Assembly (NCBI GenBank): GCA_963805645.1
Contig: CAWDVA010000009.1
Coordinates: 62,001-126,000, forward strand
From: CAVXEH01 sp963805645
Lineage (GTDB): Bacteria > Chloroflexota > Limnocylindria > QHBO01
Length of the DNA: 64,000 nt
Reading direction: 5' to 3'
This document shows positions 50,978 through 59,078 of the stretch, in pieces. The notes beneath the pieces are model-generated. The model had not been told where the DNA came from, did not search any database, and was given only the letters and a program-made list of their open reading frames with translations. Position numbers and translations under genes: made by a program. The first letter of the stretch is position 1. Each line of letters starts with the position of its first letter.

Positions 50978-51020
50978 TTCAACGCTCGATGAATTCTACG
51001 ATCGTTGAATTCGTGGTCAA
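50978..51020 (-). promoter_or_regulatory. promoter and operator of the ABC-2 export operon
   Basis: -35 TTGACC (51015-51020), 16 bp spacer, -10 TAGAAT (50993-50998) on the minus strand. An inverted repeat TTCAACGCTC ... GATCGTTGAA (50978-51009; 10-bp arms with one mismatch, 12 bp apart) covers the -10 and the start point. This is the shape of a TetR-type operator, so an unlinked repressor probably controls the exporter. Confidence 0.6.
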
Positions 51021-51154
51021 GGGACTCGTCCGCGCGGGATCCCTCGCTCACCAGCAGGCGTGGCGGGCAGCGCCGATTATCGGCGAGCCCCGGCGAGGGA
51101 GCGGGCAGGACTGCCGCTTCACGCTCCCGTCACCCAATCGTCACCTGCCGACCG

Positions 51155-51160
51155 TACACT
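51155..51160 (+). promoter_or_regulatory. -10 box of msrA (leaderless type)
   Basis: TACACT 6 bp before ATG 51167. Confidence 0.5.
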
Positions 51161-51166
51161 GCCCGC

Positions 51167-51833
51167 ATGTTCTCGTTCCTGAACCCCGGAAAGCAGCAGA
51201 TGCCCGAGCCAGCCAACGCGCCTCCCGGGCCGTCCGGAGCCGATCCCCACCGCGGAGCACCATTCCGTCAACGGCGCCGCGCTCAAGCCGCCCTACCCGG
51301 CGGGTTCCGAGGTGGCCGAGTTCGCGCTCGGCTGCTTCTGGGGCGCGGAGAAGGACTTCTGGGAGGTGCCCGGCGTGGTCGTGACCGCCGTCGGCTACGA
51401 GGGCGGCTTCACCCCGAATGCCACTTACAACGAGGTCTGCACCGCAAAGACCGGCCACGCCGAGACGGTCCGGGTGGTCTTCGACCCGGCGCGCGTGAGC
51501 TACCAGCAGCTTCTCAAGGTCTTCTGGGAGCACCACGACCCCACCCAGGGGATGCGCCAGGGCAACGACGTGGGCACCCAGTATCGGTCGGCCATCTTCA
51601 CCCAGACCGATGCCCAGGCCGCCGCCGCGCAGGCGTCACGGGCGATGTACCAGGCCGAGCTGACGAAGGCCGGCTACGGCGAGATCACCACGGAGATCGT
51701 CCCGGCCACGGAGTTCTTCTTCGCCGAGGACTACCACCAGCAGTACCTCGCCAAGAACCCCAACGGCTACTGCCCCATCCACTCCACCGGGGTCCGGCTG
51801 TCGATGCCCGTGGAGCCGATGCAGCAGGTCTAG
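51167..51833 (+). pseudogene. msrA: peptide methionine sulfoxide reductase A, with a +1 frameshift near codon 18
   Basis: The catalytic body is intact (EFALGCFWGAEKDFWEVPGV, Cys in GCFWG; HDPTQGMRQGNDVGTQYRS; YHQQYLAKNPNGYC). The usual N-terminus MFSFLNPGKQQMPEP is encoded from ATG 51167, but it and the following EPIPTAEHHSVNG are in different frames: one extra C around 51218-51222 separates them. Read with that base removed the chain is continuous. An internal GTG at 51312 would still give the core domain without the first part. MsrA repairs oxidised methionine; the frameshift may be an assembly indel. Confidence 0.75.
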
Positions 51834-52139
51834 CCCTGGCTCATCCCCCGACCGCTCGCGAGTGACGCGAGACTGCGCCGGCCGAGGGCGGGGGGTAGTG
51901 GAATGCTCGGAGAGTGGCGCCTCTCGGCCGCTACCCGGATCCAGCCGGGGCTCGCTGGGTCCCTCCACACGCAGCAGCAACTGTGCAAACGATGCGCCAG
52001 GTGATCGCTGCCGGCCCGATGGCGCACTCCCTTGGATCTGGACTCGACGGACCAGAGCACCAGGGATGGCGGTCCTCCCAGAGTCCGTGCTCCGCTTGAC
52101 TCCCCGTCCAAGAATTGGCGCAAGGAGGTAGGGATTCAC
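51834..52139. other. intergenic region
   Basis: 306 bp. A small hairpin CTCGCG/CGCGAG (51855-51871) follows msrA and might terminate it. No other ORF or RNA signal was recognised. A TTGACT sits at 52098-52103 but no paired -10 was found. Confidence 0.35.
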
Positions 52140-52814
52140 ATGCCGCGACACAGAGCCCAGGGCCTGCCGGTCGCAGCCCTGATTGTCTTGGCTGCCTGTG
52201 GGCAGCCTGCGCCGTCTCCAACCCCATCGTCTGGTGACGGCGAGCCCACGAGCGCCGCCACCGAGCAAGCCTTCGTCGCGAGCCTTCCGGAGGCCACGAT
52301 GCTCCGGCCCGACTTGCCAACTGTCATGGATATCGTGCGGTCGGATCCCCGCATGAGCCGCGCGACAGCCATGCTGGACAACGTCGGCTACCCATTGCTG
52401 TCGATCCTCGCGGGGTTCGACTATCCGCGCTTCCACACGCTCTTCGCACCCACCGATGAGGCAATCGAGGCGCTTCCCGACGCTGTCCTGAGACGCCTCG
52501 CCGGCGAGGGTTCAGATGCGGCTAGCTTCGTTCGGCGACTCGTGACCATGCACTGGGTGGAAGACACCGACCTTGATCTCAGCACGGTGGCAGACGGCAC
52601 CGAGATTCACACAGCCCAATCACACGTGACGTTTACCGTGGCCGACGGCATTCGGTACTTGGACTATGCGGTCGTCCTTGACTCACTGCGCGCATCGAAC
52701 GGCTATGTCTATCTGATCGACGCCGTGCTCATCCCGCCGTGCGAGTCCGATGTCGGCCAGATCCCTGCCCCGACCCATGCACCGTGCCAGAAGTGGCTCG
52801 AGCCGGCGGCCTAG
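52140..52814 (+). CDS. fasciclin-domain lipoprotein
   Basis: A 224-residue exported lipoprotein. The signal ends LIVLAACGQP with Cys20 as the lipobox residue, followed by a Ser/Thr/Pro linker and one fasciclin (FAS1) domain (LSILAGFDYPRFHTLFAPTDEAIEALPDAVLRRL, and a closing NGYVYLIDAVLIPP). FAS1 domains mediate adhesion or matrix contacts. AAGGAGGT precedes ATG. Base composition looks less GC-rich than its neighbours, suggesting acquisition or relaxed codon use. Confidence 0.85.
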   Translation: MPRHRAQGLPVAALIVLAACGQPAPSPTPSSGDGEPTSAATEQAFVASLPEATMLRPDLPTVMDIVRSDPRMSRATAMLDNVGYPLLSILAGFDYPRFHTLFAPTDEAIEALPDAVLRRLAGEGSDAASFVRRLVTMHWVEDTDLDLSTVADGTEIHTAQSHVTFTVADGIRYLDYAVVLDSLRASNGYVYLIDAVLIPPCESDVGQIPAPTHAPCQKWLEPAA

Positions 52815-52828
52815 CTCGAAGCTTCTGG

Positions 52829-52900
52829 TCCACGGGACGCCAAGCCTGGGGAGCGGGTAGCGGTCGAGGCCCTTAGCAGCCGGCGACACGCCACCCCGCG
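52829..52900 (-). pseudogene. DoxX C-terminal remnant
   Basis: The minus strand encodes GWRVAGC, a stop, then in the next frame GLDRYPLPRLGVPW. The full DoxX gene at 55202-55963 ends with GWRVAGYYGLDRYLLPRLGVPWG, so these 72 bp are the decayed 3' tail of a second DoxX copy about 2.4 kb away. No remaining upstream part was seen because other genes flank it. Confidence 0.7.
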
Positions 52901-52923
52901 CTCAGCCCGTCGGAGCCCGACCC

Positions 52924-53202
52924 TCATGCGGGCCGCTCGGCGAGCTCGAACGTGACCCTGCGGTAGTCGATGCCGAAGAGCGGCAGCTCGTACTGCTCCA
53001 TGGAGACCACCCGATAGCCCTCGCGCGCCATCTCCGCGATGTCGTGGAGGACCGCCGGGTCCTCCGAGACGACGCGGCCCTCCGCCCGGAGGCGACCAAC
53101 GTAGAGGATGGCGAGCAGCGGGCTGATCAGCCCCAGGAAGCTCCAGCGTCCGTACGACCTGACGACGGTGCGCGGCGGTTCGCTCTTCCCGAAAAGACCC
53201 AT
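52924..53202 (-). CDS. hypothetical small membrane-anchored protein
   Basis: A 92-residue protein, MGLFGKSEPPRTVVRSYGR, with one hydrophobic stretch (SFLGLISPLLAILYVGRL) and a conserved-looking alpha/beta C-terminal half (VVSEDPAVLHDIAEMAREGYRVVSMEQYELPLFGIDYRRVTFEL). Not recognised. Possibly a single-pass protein with a cytoplasmic domain. Confidence 0.65.
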   Translation of the reverse strand: MGLFGKSEPPRTVVRSYGRWSFLGLISPLLAILYVGRLRAEGRVVSEDPAVLHDIAEMAREGYRVVSMEQYELPLFGIDYRRVTFELAERPA

Positions 53203-53457
53203 GCGCCGATGACTCCCTGCGGCACTGATCCTAGCGCCGTGCACGGCGTCCGGCCGCCCTGCGATGGCGACCGAGGAATCTATCGGTCGTGACCTCGGAC
53301 TCTGGCGGGGCGCTCGATCGTGCTCTATCTCTGGTCATCGAGTGCGTACCGGACCCGCGGAGCATGGCTGACGCGCGTCCGGTCGGGCGATGGGGAATTT
53401 GAACCACCGTTCGTCCGGGGTCGCCCTTGTTGGCGACCTGGAGCAGGGGGCGGTGCA

Positions 53458-54012
53458 ATGCAGGTGCCACCCGGCGTCGTTGAGCAGGCGCAGCGCGGAG
53501 AGCGGGCCGCATTCGAGCGGCTCGCGGCGGCGATCATCGGGCAGCTGCGCGCAATCGCGGCGCTCATCCTCCATGACGCTTCGCTGGCCGACGACGCGGT
53601 GCAGGAAACCCTGGTTCGCGTTTGGCGCGACCTGCCGCGACTGCGGGATGTCGATTGCTTCGACAGCTGGCTGCACACCGTGCTGGCGCACACGTGCCTG
53701 GACCTCATCAAGCGGGAACGCCGGGTGCGGCACATGGGCCAGCTGCCGGCGACGCTCCCGGATCGTCAGCGACTGGAGACAGAGGTGGCCGATCGCGACG
53801 CCGTCGACCGAGCCCTGGCCCGGCTGAAGCCAAAGCAGCGAGCCGTGCTCGTGCTGCGCCACTACGCCGGCTACTCGCCGCCCGAGGTGGCGGAGATCCT
53901 GGGATTGCCCCTGGGAACAGCGAAGTCCCGCCTCCACTACGCGGAGGAGGCGATGCACGCGGCGATCGACGCGGACAGCCGGCTGCTGCCGGCACGAGGA
54001 GAGCTGGCATGA
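53458..54012 (+). CDS. ECF-family RNA polymerase sigma factor
   Basis: A 184-residue sigma-70-like factor with sigma-2 (ASLADDAVQETLVRVWRDLPRLRDVDCFDSWLHTVLAHTCLDLIKRE) and sigma-4 (LARLKPKQRAVLVLRHYAGYSPPEVAEILGLPLGTAKSRLHYAEEAM). It should direct RNA polymerase to stress promoters. The downstream membrane protein overlaps its stop by 4 bp (ATGA) and is the probable anti-sigma factor. Fasciclin and DoxX genes nearby are candidate targets. Confidence 0.92.
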   Translation: MQVPPGVVEQAQRGERAAFERLAAAIIGQLRAIAALILHDASLADDAVQETLVRVWRDLPRLRDVDCFDSWLHTVLAHTCLDLIKRERRVRHMGQLPATLPDRQRLETEVADRDAVDRALARLKPKQRAVLVLRHYAGYSPPEVAEILGLPLGTAKSRLHYAEEAMHAAIDADSRLLPARGELA

Positions 54013-55118
54013 ACCGCAACGACAGCATCCGGCCGCTCCTGCAGACGTGGGCCGACGATCGCCTGGAACCCACCTCGGAGGGCCTCCTGGCCCAGGTCAT
54101 GAGGGAGGTGGATACCGTGTCCCAGCGAACGACAACCTCGCCTTCATGGCTGAATCTGTCACAGACGGCCCTTGCCGCGGCCGCGATCGTGATGGTTGTG
54201 CTTGCGTCTGCCATCGGCGCCTACGTTGCCACTCAGGTTGGATCGAAGACCCAGGTACCTGGCCCGGCCGCCACGGCCGACGCAACCCCGTGGCAGGCAA
54301 CGGCCAGTCCGACCCAGATCGTGGATGGGTTGATCGCAACGTGGAACGAGCATGCCACGGCGGATTCCCCATCGGCCTACGCACCCGATGCTCGGCTCCG
54401 GCTTGTGCGCGACGACACCGAGGTCGTTGGCCGCGACGACATCGCGGCCTGGGTCGATGCGTCCTCGCGCGGGCGCCTGGAGCGCGAAGGGGCCGTCCAG
54501 CAACAGGGCCTCTTCCTGGCAGTTCCCATCTGGGTGTTCTGGGACATGGAGCCGCCGGGTCGGGTTAGCTCCCAGACCAGCATGGTATGGGTGCTGCGCA
54601 TGTCGGACAGCGGGCTGGTGGAACGCCAATACGTATTCAGCCTCGCGGGCGACCCGCGCTTCGGATGGGATGGGCCGCCAAGCGCGGTTGGCGCGGCGAA
54701 TGATTGGATCGTGCAGCGCTTCGACGCCCAGCTCAGCGCGCTGAACCGGCATGACGGCGAGGCATACGCGGCGTTCTTCGTCGCCGACGCCACCTGGTGG
54801 CTGCGCGACGTTGAGGCCTTCGACCGCTGGGATGGAGCCTGGGCTGGGCGCGAGAACCTCAGGAACGCTGCTTCAGGGAGCAACCACCCCGGCCTCGAGA
54901 TGCATCGGACGGGACTGATGCAGGATGTTGGATCGTTCGTCCTGTATCCCTGCACCCTGTCAGATGTCCAGGGCTACGCCAAGGGATTCACGGTTGCGCT
55001 CCTGGCCGGCGACTACATGACGCGGAGCACGGACATCATCGGCGAGCAGTGGACCATCGTGGAGCGTTCTGCCGCGGGCGGGTCCTCACCGCCCGATTCG
55101 GGAACTCACCCCGACTAG
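54009..55118 (+). CDS. membrane anti-sigma-like protein with extracytoplasmic SnoaL-type domains
   Basis: A 369-residue single-pass protein. Residues 1-55 are a short cytoplasmic segment (RPLLQTWADDRLEPTSEGLLAQVMREVDTV) of the kind that binds sigma factors. A helix (TALAAAAIVMVVLASAIGAYVA) follows, then two NTF2/SnoaL-like domains outside (QIVDGLIATWNEHATADSPSAYAPDARLRLV, and FDAQLSALNRHDGEAYAAFFVADATWWLRDVEAF). It lacks a zinc-binding anti-sigma motif. The outside domains may sense a ligand and release the sigma factor. Coupled to the sigma gene. Confidence 0.75.
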   Translation: MNRNDSIRPLLQTWADDRLEPTSEGLLAQVMREVDTVSQRTTTSPSWLNLSQTALAAAAIVMVVLASAIGAYVATQVGSKTQVPGPAATADATPWQATASPTQIVDGLIATWNEHATADSPSAYAPDARLRLVRDDTEVVGRDDIAAWVDASSRGRLEREGAVQQQGLFLAVPIWVFWDMEPPGRVSSQTSMVWVLRMSDSGLVERQYVFSLAGDPRFGWDGPPSAVGAANDWIVQRFDAQLSALNRHDGEAYAAFFVADATWWLRDVEAFDRWDGAWAGRENLRNAASGSNHPGLEMHRTGLMQDVGSFVLYPCTLSDVQGYAKGFTVALLAGDYMTRSTDIIGEQWTIVERSAAGGSSPPDSGTHPD

Positions 55119-55147
55119 ACAATCGGCACCTCCTGCCTGTCAAAGAT

Positions 55148-55178
55148 GAACCGCCGGGCCTCGCGGGCCCGGCGGTTC
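55148..55178. terminator. bidirectional terminator hairpin
   Basis: Perfect 13-bp stem GAACCGCCGGGCC / GGCCCGGCGGTTC with a five-base loop between the convergent anti-sigma-like and DoxX genes. GC-rich stem with short T-run GGTTCGG on one side; likely stops transcription in both directions. Confidence 0.7.
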
Positions 55179-55201
55179 GGTGTCCGTGAACCAGGCGGAG
55201 G

Positions 55202-55963
55202 CTATCCGCTCGTGGATGCGCCACCTATCGCGGGTTGCACGGTCTTGGGTCGCGCGCCCCACGGAACGCCGAGTCGCGGAAGCAGGTAGCGATCGAGGCC
55301 GTAGTAGCCGGCGACGCGCCAGCCCATGATGAGGCCGATCGACGCGGCGAACAGGATCGGATTCGATGAGGCCGAGCCGGCGAGCATGTAGCTCATGTTC
55401 ATCGTCGCGCCGAAGAAGGCGGCGATCCCGGTCAGCGCGCCGATGAGCAGGCCCACGCCAACGGCGATCTCGCCGAAGACGATCAGCCAGCTGAACCAGC
55501 TCTCTGCGTGGATGCTGATGAGGAAATCGAGGAAGCCGCGGTACCACTCGAAGCTGATGGCGGGTCGCCCGGTGTCCGGGATGGCGACGGCTCGCTGCCA
55601 GTAGCCGAGGAGCGAGGAGCCACCGTCGACCCAGCCCGTGCCGGTCAGCTTCTCCCATCCGGCGACCAGCCACTCGAAGCCCAGGAAGATCCGGATCGGC
55701 AGCCAGAAGTAGCCGGCCCGGGTGTTACTGAACAGGTAGCGGGTGAACGCAGGCCCCTCGACCTCGACGGCCTCCGCCCCGGGCGCATCGCGGTCCGCGA
55801 ACATCAGCACCAGGACGGCGAGGGACAAGACCCAGAAGATGATGGTCGCAGCGAGGCGAATCCCGGTTCCCTCGTCGGGCGAGAACCACGGGTTCTCCAT
55901 GTAGATCAAGACGACCGCGGCGATCAGCGCCAGCGGCGTCACCCAGGTTCGGTACCTGGCCAT
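55202..55963 (-). CDS. DoxX-family membrane protein (long, five to six helices)
   Basis: A 253-residue membrane protein. Two helices (TPLALIAAVVLIYM, IIFWVLSLAVLVLMF) precede the DoxX core: LPIRIFLGFEWLVAGWEKLTGTGW, VFGEIAVGVGLLIGALTGIAAFFGATMN and ILFAASIGLIMGWRVAGYYGLDRYLLPRLGVPW. DoxX proteins are linked to thiosulfate:quinone oxidation (Acidianus DoxD/DoxA) or to redox stress with unknown chemistry. GAGGAGG lies before ATG. A remnant of a copy is at 52829-52900. Confidence 0.88.
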   Translation of the reverse strand: MARYRTWVTPLALIAAVVLIYMENPWFSPDEGTGIRLAATIIFWVLSLAVLVLMFADRDAPGAEAVEVEGPAFTRYLFSNTRAGYFWLPIRIFLGFEWLVAGWEKLTGTGWVDGGSSLLGYWQRAVAIPDTGRPAISFEWYRGFLDFLISIHAESWFSWLIVFGEIAVGVGLLIGALTGIAAFFGATMNMSYMLAGSASSNPILFAASIGLIMGWRVAGYYGLDRYLLPRLGVPWGARPKTVQPAIGGASTSG

Positions 55964-56055
55964 ATTGTTGGACCTCCTCTTACATCGCAGCAGTCGCTCG
56001 GATACCGGCTCGAAAGGCCGGGAATCCTGCGGTGCGCATCCAGCGCGTATCCAGT

Positions 56056-56071
56056 GCATATGACGATATGC
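56056..56071. promoter_or_regulatory. AT-rich palindrome upstream of the DoxX gene
   Basis: GCATAT-GACG-ATATGC, 6-bp perfect arms, within an unusually AT-rich patch about 95 bp before the DoxX start. It may be an operator or part of the promoter. Confidence 0.4.
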
Positions 56072-56212
56072 GTATGTGTCCCCCGACGACAACCCATATC
56101 GGCACACTGTTGCCCGCCCGTTCGGACCGTCTTTAGGTGACGAACGGCCCGCCGCACACCGGGACCTCGACGCGCATCGGATGTCACACCCCCCCAGCGC
56201 TGTTTCGGTGCC

Positions 56213-56734
56213 TCAGCGCTGCTGGGTCGCGGGCTGGCTCGGCTGCATCACCTGGGTGAGGCCGTATGAGGCCAGCCCGGCGAGGATGCCCGCAGCGAGC
56301 AGGAGCCAGAGCACGGGCTCTGCCAGCGAGAAGCCGACGGCGGCGTCGACCGAGAGCGCTCCCGGGCCTACCCCGAGGATCGCCACCACGCCGGCGGTCA
56401 GCGCCAGCGGGAACTCATACCCCTTCTGGCCGTTCCAGAAGCCGTTGGGGAGGTGGACCTTGAGGATGATCACCGCCGACTGGGCGAGGAGCACGGCAGC
56501 CACGAGCGGGGTCAGGAATCCGGCGACGAGCAGCACGCCGCCGCCCAGCTCCGCAGCCACGGAGATGAAGGCCCACAGCGGCGCCGGCTGGAAGCGCATG
56601 GAAGCCATGGCCTTCTGCCAGTTGGCGAAGCCGGGCCCGTTCCACCAGCCGAACGCCTTCTGGGCGCCGTGCGCGGTGAAGACCAGGCCAATGGCCAGGC
56701 GGAGTACGAGAAGGGAGAGATCTGCGAGGGTCAT
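56213..56734 (-). CDS. DoxX-family membrane protein (short)
   Basis: A 173-residue, four-helix DoxX protein: VLRLAIGLVFTAHGAQKAFGWWNGPGFANWQKAMASM, AAELGGGVLLVAGFLTPLVAAVLLAQSAVIILKVHLPNGFW and a closing ALTAGVVAILGVGPGALS. YphA/MhqP-like DoxX proteins respond to quinones or electrophiles. Its promoter holds a GTTGCG/CGCAAC palindrome. Weak ribosome site. Confidence 0.9.
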   Translation of the reverse strand: MTLADLSLLVLRLAIGLVFTAHGAQKAFGWWNGPGFANWQKAMASMRFQPAPLWAFISVAAELGGGVLLVAGFLTPLVAAVLLAQSAVIILKVHLPNGFWNGQKGYEFPLALTAGVVAILGVGPGALSVDAAVGFSLAEPVLWLLLAAGILAGLASYGLTQVMQPSQPATQQR

Positions 56735-56782
56735 GCGTGAATGCCGTCCTGGTTGCTCTGGCTGCGTGTTGTGTGCCTGGCA

Positions 56783-56812
56783 AGCATAGCCTCAATTAGT
56801 TGCGTGCGCAAC
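56783..56812 (-). promoter_or_regulatory. promoter of the short doxX gene with palindrome
   Basis: -35 TTGCGC (56806-56811), 17 bp spacer, -10 TATGCT (56783-56788) on the minus strand. The palindrome GTTGCG-TG-CGCAAC (56799-56812) overlaps the -35. Half-sites resemble those in the arsR-trxA promoter at 20703-20731, though spacing differs. Confidence 0.5.
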
Positions 56813-56849
56813 CAGTAACGGGGTCGCGCGCCGATGCCAGAGGAGGGAC

Positions 56850-57860
56850 ATGGCCCGGGACAACCGGCGCGGAATGAACCTTCCACCGGGGTGCGCCGGT
56901 ACCGATGGCATGTCCGAGCGATCAGCCCAGATCCGCATCGGCGCCACCACCCTGTTCGTCCGCGAATGGGGCTCCGCCCACGACCCGCAGGCGACTCCCT
57001 TCGTGTTCTGGCACGCCCTGGGATCGGCCACCTCGGGCGAGTACCTCGCGGAGATCGCCCCCCGCCTCGCCACCCGGCACCACCTGCGCGTGGTGGCGCC
57101 TGACGCACCCGGCTTCGGCCGCTCGCATGCCCTGGACCGTCATGGATATGAGCTGGATCGGACCGTTCAGCTGCTTTCCGACCTCATCGACGTGCTCGAC
57201 CTGGACCAGCCGGTGCTGGCCGGGCACTCGTGGGGCGGGGTGGTCGCCAGCCTGCTCGCCGCGCGGCTCGGCTCCCGGGCCCGCGGGCTCGTGCTCCTCG
57301 ACAGCGGCCACCTGGACTATCCCGACGCGGCCGGCTTCGATCCCCTGCTCTCCTTCGAGCAGCGGGTTGCCGCTCTCTCGGCTCCCGGACGCAGACTGCC
57401 GGCCGTGCCGTGGGCCACGTTTGTCGACGACGTGCGCGCGGAGCTGCCGCGCTGGTCCCCCGCCATGGAGACCATCCTGCGCGGCGGCGTGGAGCTCGCC
57501 TCCGGCCGCGTGAAGGAGATCCCGACCCCCGCCGTCAAGGCGGCCGTCCAGGATGCCCTTGGTCGGCGCCGCGTCTCGGAGGCGTGGGACGCCATCGCGG
57601 CGGCCGACATCCCGGTCCTCCTGCTGACCGCGACGCGGCCGGGTGATGCGGCGTCGCTGAACGCGGAGGCGGCGGCACGCTACGTGGCCAGGGTGCCGCG
57701 CACGACCTGGGAGCCGATCGACGGCGCACGTCACGACCTGCTGCTCGACGCCGGTCCCCGCGTGGCGGATGCCATCGGCCGCTGGCTGGCCGAGATCGGC
57801 GACGACGACCAGACGGCGCTCGCTACGACCGTCAGTTCCGGACAGCCCCGGGGACGGTGA
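56850..57860 (+). CDS. alpha/beta hydrolase
   Basis: A 336-residue hydrolase with TPFVFWHALGSATSGEYLAEIAPRLA (oxyanion region, HAL instead of HGL), the nucleophile Ser in LAGHSWGGVVASLLAAR, and the catalytic His in DGARHDLLLDAG. Substrate unknown. ATG 56850 has GAGGAGGGAC upstream; ATG at 56910 (MSERSAQIRIGATTL) would give a tighter hydrolase N-terminus. It is divergent from the short doxX gene and shares its regulatory region. Confidence 0.85.
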   Translation: MARDNRRGMNLPPGCAGTDGMSERSAQIRIGATTLFVREWGSAHDPQATPFVFWHALGSATSGEYLAEIAPRLATRHHLRVVAPDAPGFGRSHALDRHGYELDRTVQLLSDLIDVLDLDQPVLAGHSWGGVVASLLAARLGSRARGLVLLDSGHLDYPDAAGFDPLLSFEQRVAALSAPGRRLPAVPWATFVDDVRAELPRWSPAMETILRGGVELASGRVKEIPTPAVKAAVQDALGRRRVSEAWDAIAAADIPVLLLTATRPGDAASLNAEAAARYVARVPRTTWEPIDGARHDLLLDAGPRVADAIGRWLAEIGDDDQTALATTVSSGQPRGR

Positions 57861-57920
57861 CCAAGGACCCTATTCCTCGGCCGGAGCCCCTCTCATCCTG
57901 CCGCGCGGAGGAACACGATC

Positions 57921-58379
57921 ATGCGCGGTATCACCAGCCCGGCGCCGCGGATGCGGTCACCGGGACGCCATCTCCCTGCAATCGCCTGGCTGACCCTGGG
58001 CGTTGCCGGGATCATCCTCGGCCCGGCCGCCCTTGCTGGAGGCTGGTTGCTGGCATCGTCCCCGGACGGCTCGGCCATGCAGATGCCGCTCCACTGGCTC
58101 GAGCACACGCCGTTCCCGGACTACCTGATCCCCGGACTCATCCTGCTCGGCGTCTTCGGCATCGGCTCATACATCGTCGTGGTCGCCGGACTGCTGAGGC
58201 TGGAGGCCACTCCGTACCTGGCCTTCGCGCTCGGGGCGGGGCAGCTGATCTGGATCGGCGTTCAGCTGGCCATGATCAGGACCTGGCACCCGGTCATGCA
58301 TCCGCTGCTCATCGCGGTGGGTGCCGCGCTCATCGGCGGAAGCGCCCTGTGGTGGAGGACCTGGCACCGCTCCCACTGA
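57921..58379 (+). CDS. hypothetical four-helix membrane protein
   Basis: A 152-residue integral membrane protein with helices near residues 20-45, 68-90, 97-118 and 126-145 (for example AIAWLTLGVAGIILGPAALAGGWLL and DYLIPGLILLGVFGIGSYIVVVAGLL). No motif was recognised. CGCGGAGGA lies about 12 bp before ATG. Confidence 0.7.
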   Translation: MRGITSPAPRMRSPGRHLPAIAWLTLGVAGIILGPAALAGGWLLASSPDGSAMQMPLHWLEHTPFPDYLIPGLILLGVFGIGSYIVVVAGLLRLEATPYLAFALGAGQLIWIGVQLAMIRTWHPVMHPLLIAVGAALIGGSALWWRTWHRSH

Positions 58380-58410
58380 ACCTTTCGCGCCGGCGCGGGG
58401 TTGTCCTCGC

Positions 58411-58851
58411 ATGAGCGAAGCAGCCGAAGCAACGCGCGATCAGTTCGACTTCTGGATCGGCGACTGGGTCCTGACCTGGGACGGCGGCACCGGGCGCAAC
58501 CGAATCAGCTCCGTGCTTGACGGCGCCGTCGTGCTCGAGGAGTTTTCCGCCGATTCGCCCGAGGAGCTCCGCGGCATGAGCGTTTCCACCGTAAGCTCGG
58601 AGACCGGCGGCTGGCGCCAGACCTGGGTCGACAACAGCGGCGGTTACCTGGACTTCACCGGCGGGATGCGCGACGGCGAGATGATCCTGGAGCGCGAGGG
58701 CCTGGCGAAGGGTGAGCGAGTCCGCCAGCGGATGGTCTGGACCGATATCACCCGCGACGCCCTGACCTGGCGCTGGGAGCGGTCCGACGACGAGGGCGCC
58801 ACCTGGCGCACCCTCTGGCTGATCAGGTACCGGCGCGCGCCGAACGACTGA
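58411..58851 (+). CDS. hypothetical protein, DUF1579-like
   Basis: A 146-residue soluble protein beginning RDQFDFWIGDWVLTWDGG with RNRISSVLDGAVVLEEFSADSPEELRGMSV, the pattern of a lipocalin-like beta-barrel (DUF1579-type, FWIGxW). Function unknown; such proteins often bind small hydrophobic molecules. No clear ribosome site. It follows the membrane protein by 31 bp. Confidence 0.7.
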   Translation: MSEAAEATRDQFDFWIGDWVLTWDGGTGRNRISSVLDGAVVLEEFSADSPEELRGMSVSTVSSETGGWRQTWVDNSGGYLDFTGGMRDGEMILEREGLAKGERVRQRMVWTDITRDALTWRWERSDDEGATWRTLWLIRYRRAPND

Positions 58852-58886
58852 GGACCGTCGACCCGCACGGAAACGTCGCGACGGAA

Positions 58887-59078
58887 TCAGACCTCGTAGG
58901 CGTTGGTGATGACGAACACCTCGACGGTCGCGCGGTCCATCTGGACCTCCGGATGCGCGACGAGGAGATGCTCCCGGTAGACGATCGTCAGGTCATCGGT
59001 GTCCTCGCCCTCGAGGTGGGCGCCGCAGAGGCAGTCGAGGCCGACGAGCTGGCTGATCGGCAGCGTGGGAACGGGCAT
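58887..59078 (-). CDS. hypothetical 63-aa protein, DUF1059-like
   Basis: A 63-residue protein with LVGLDCLCGAHLEGEDTDDLTIVYREHLLVAHPEVQMDRATVE, resembling DUF1059 small proteins (cysteine pair followed by a helix ending in HPE). Function unknown. GGAGAT lies about 13 bp upstream of ATG. Confidence 0.6.
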   Translation of the reverse strand: MPVPTLPISQLVGLDCLCGAHLEGEDTDDLTIVYREHLLVAHPEVQMDRATVEVFVITNAYEV

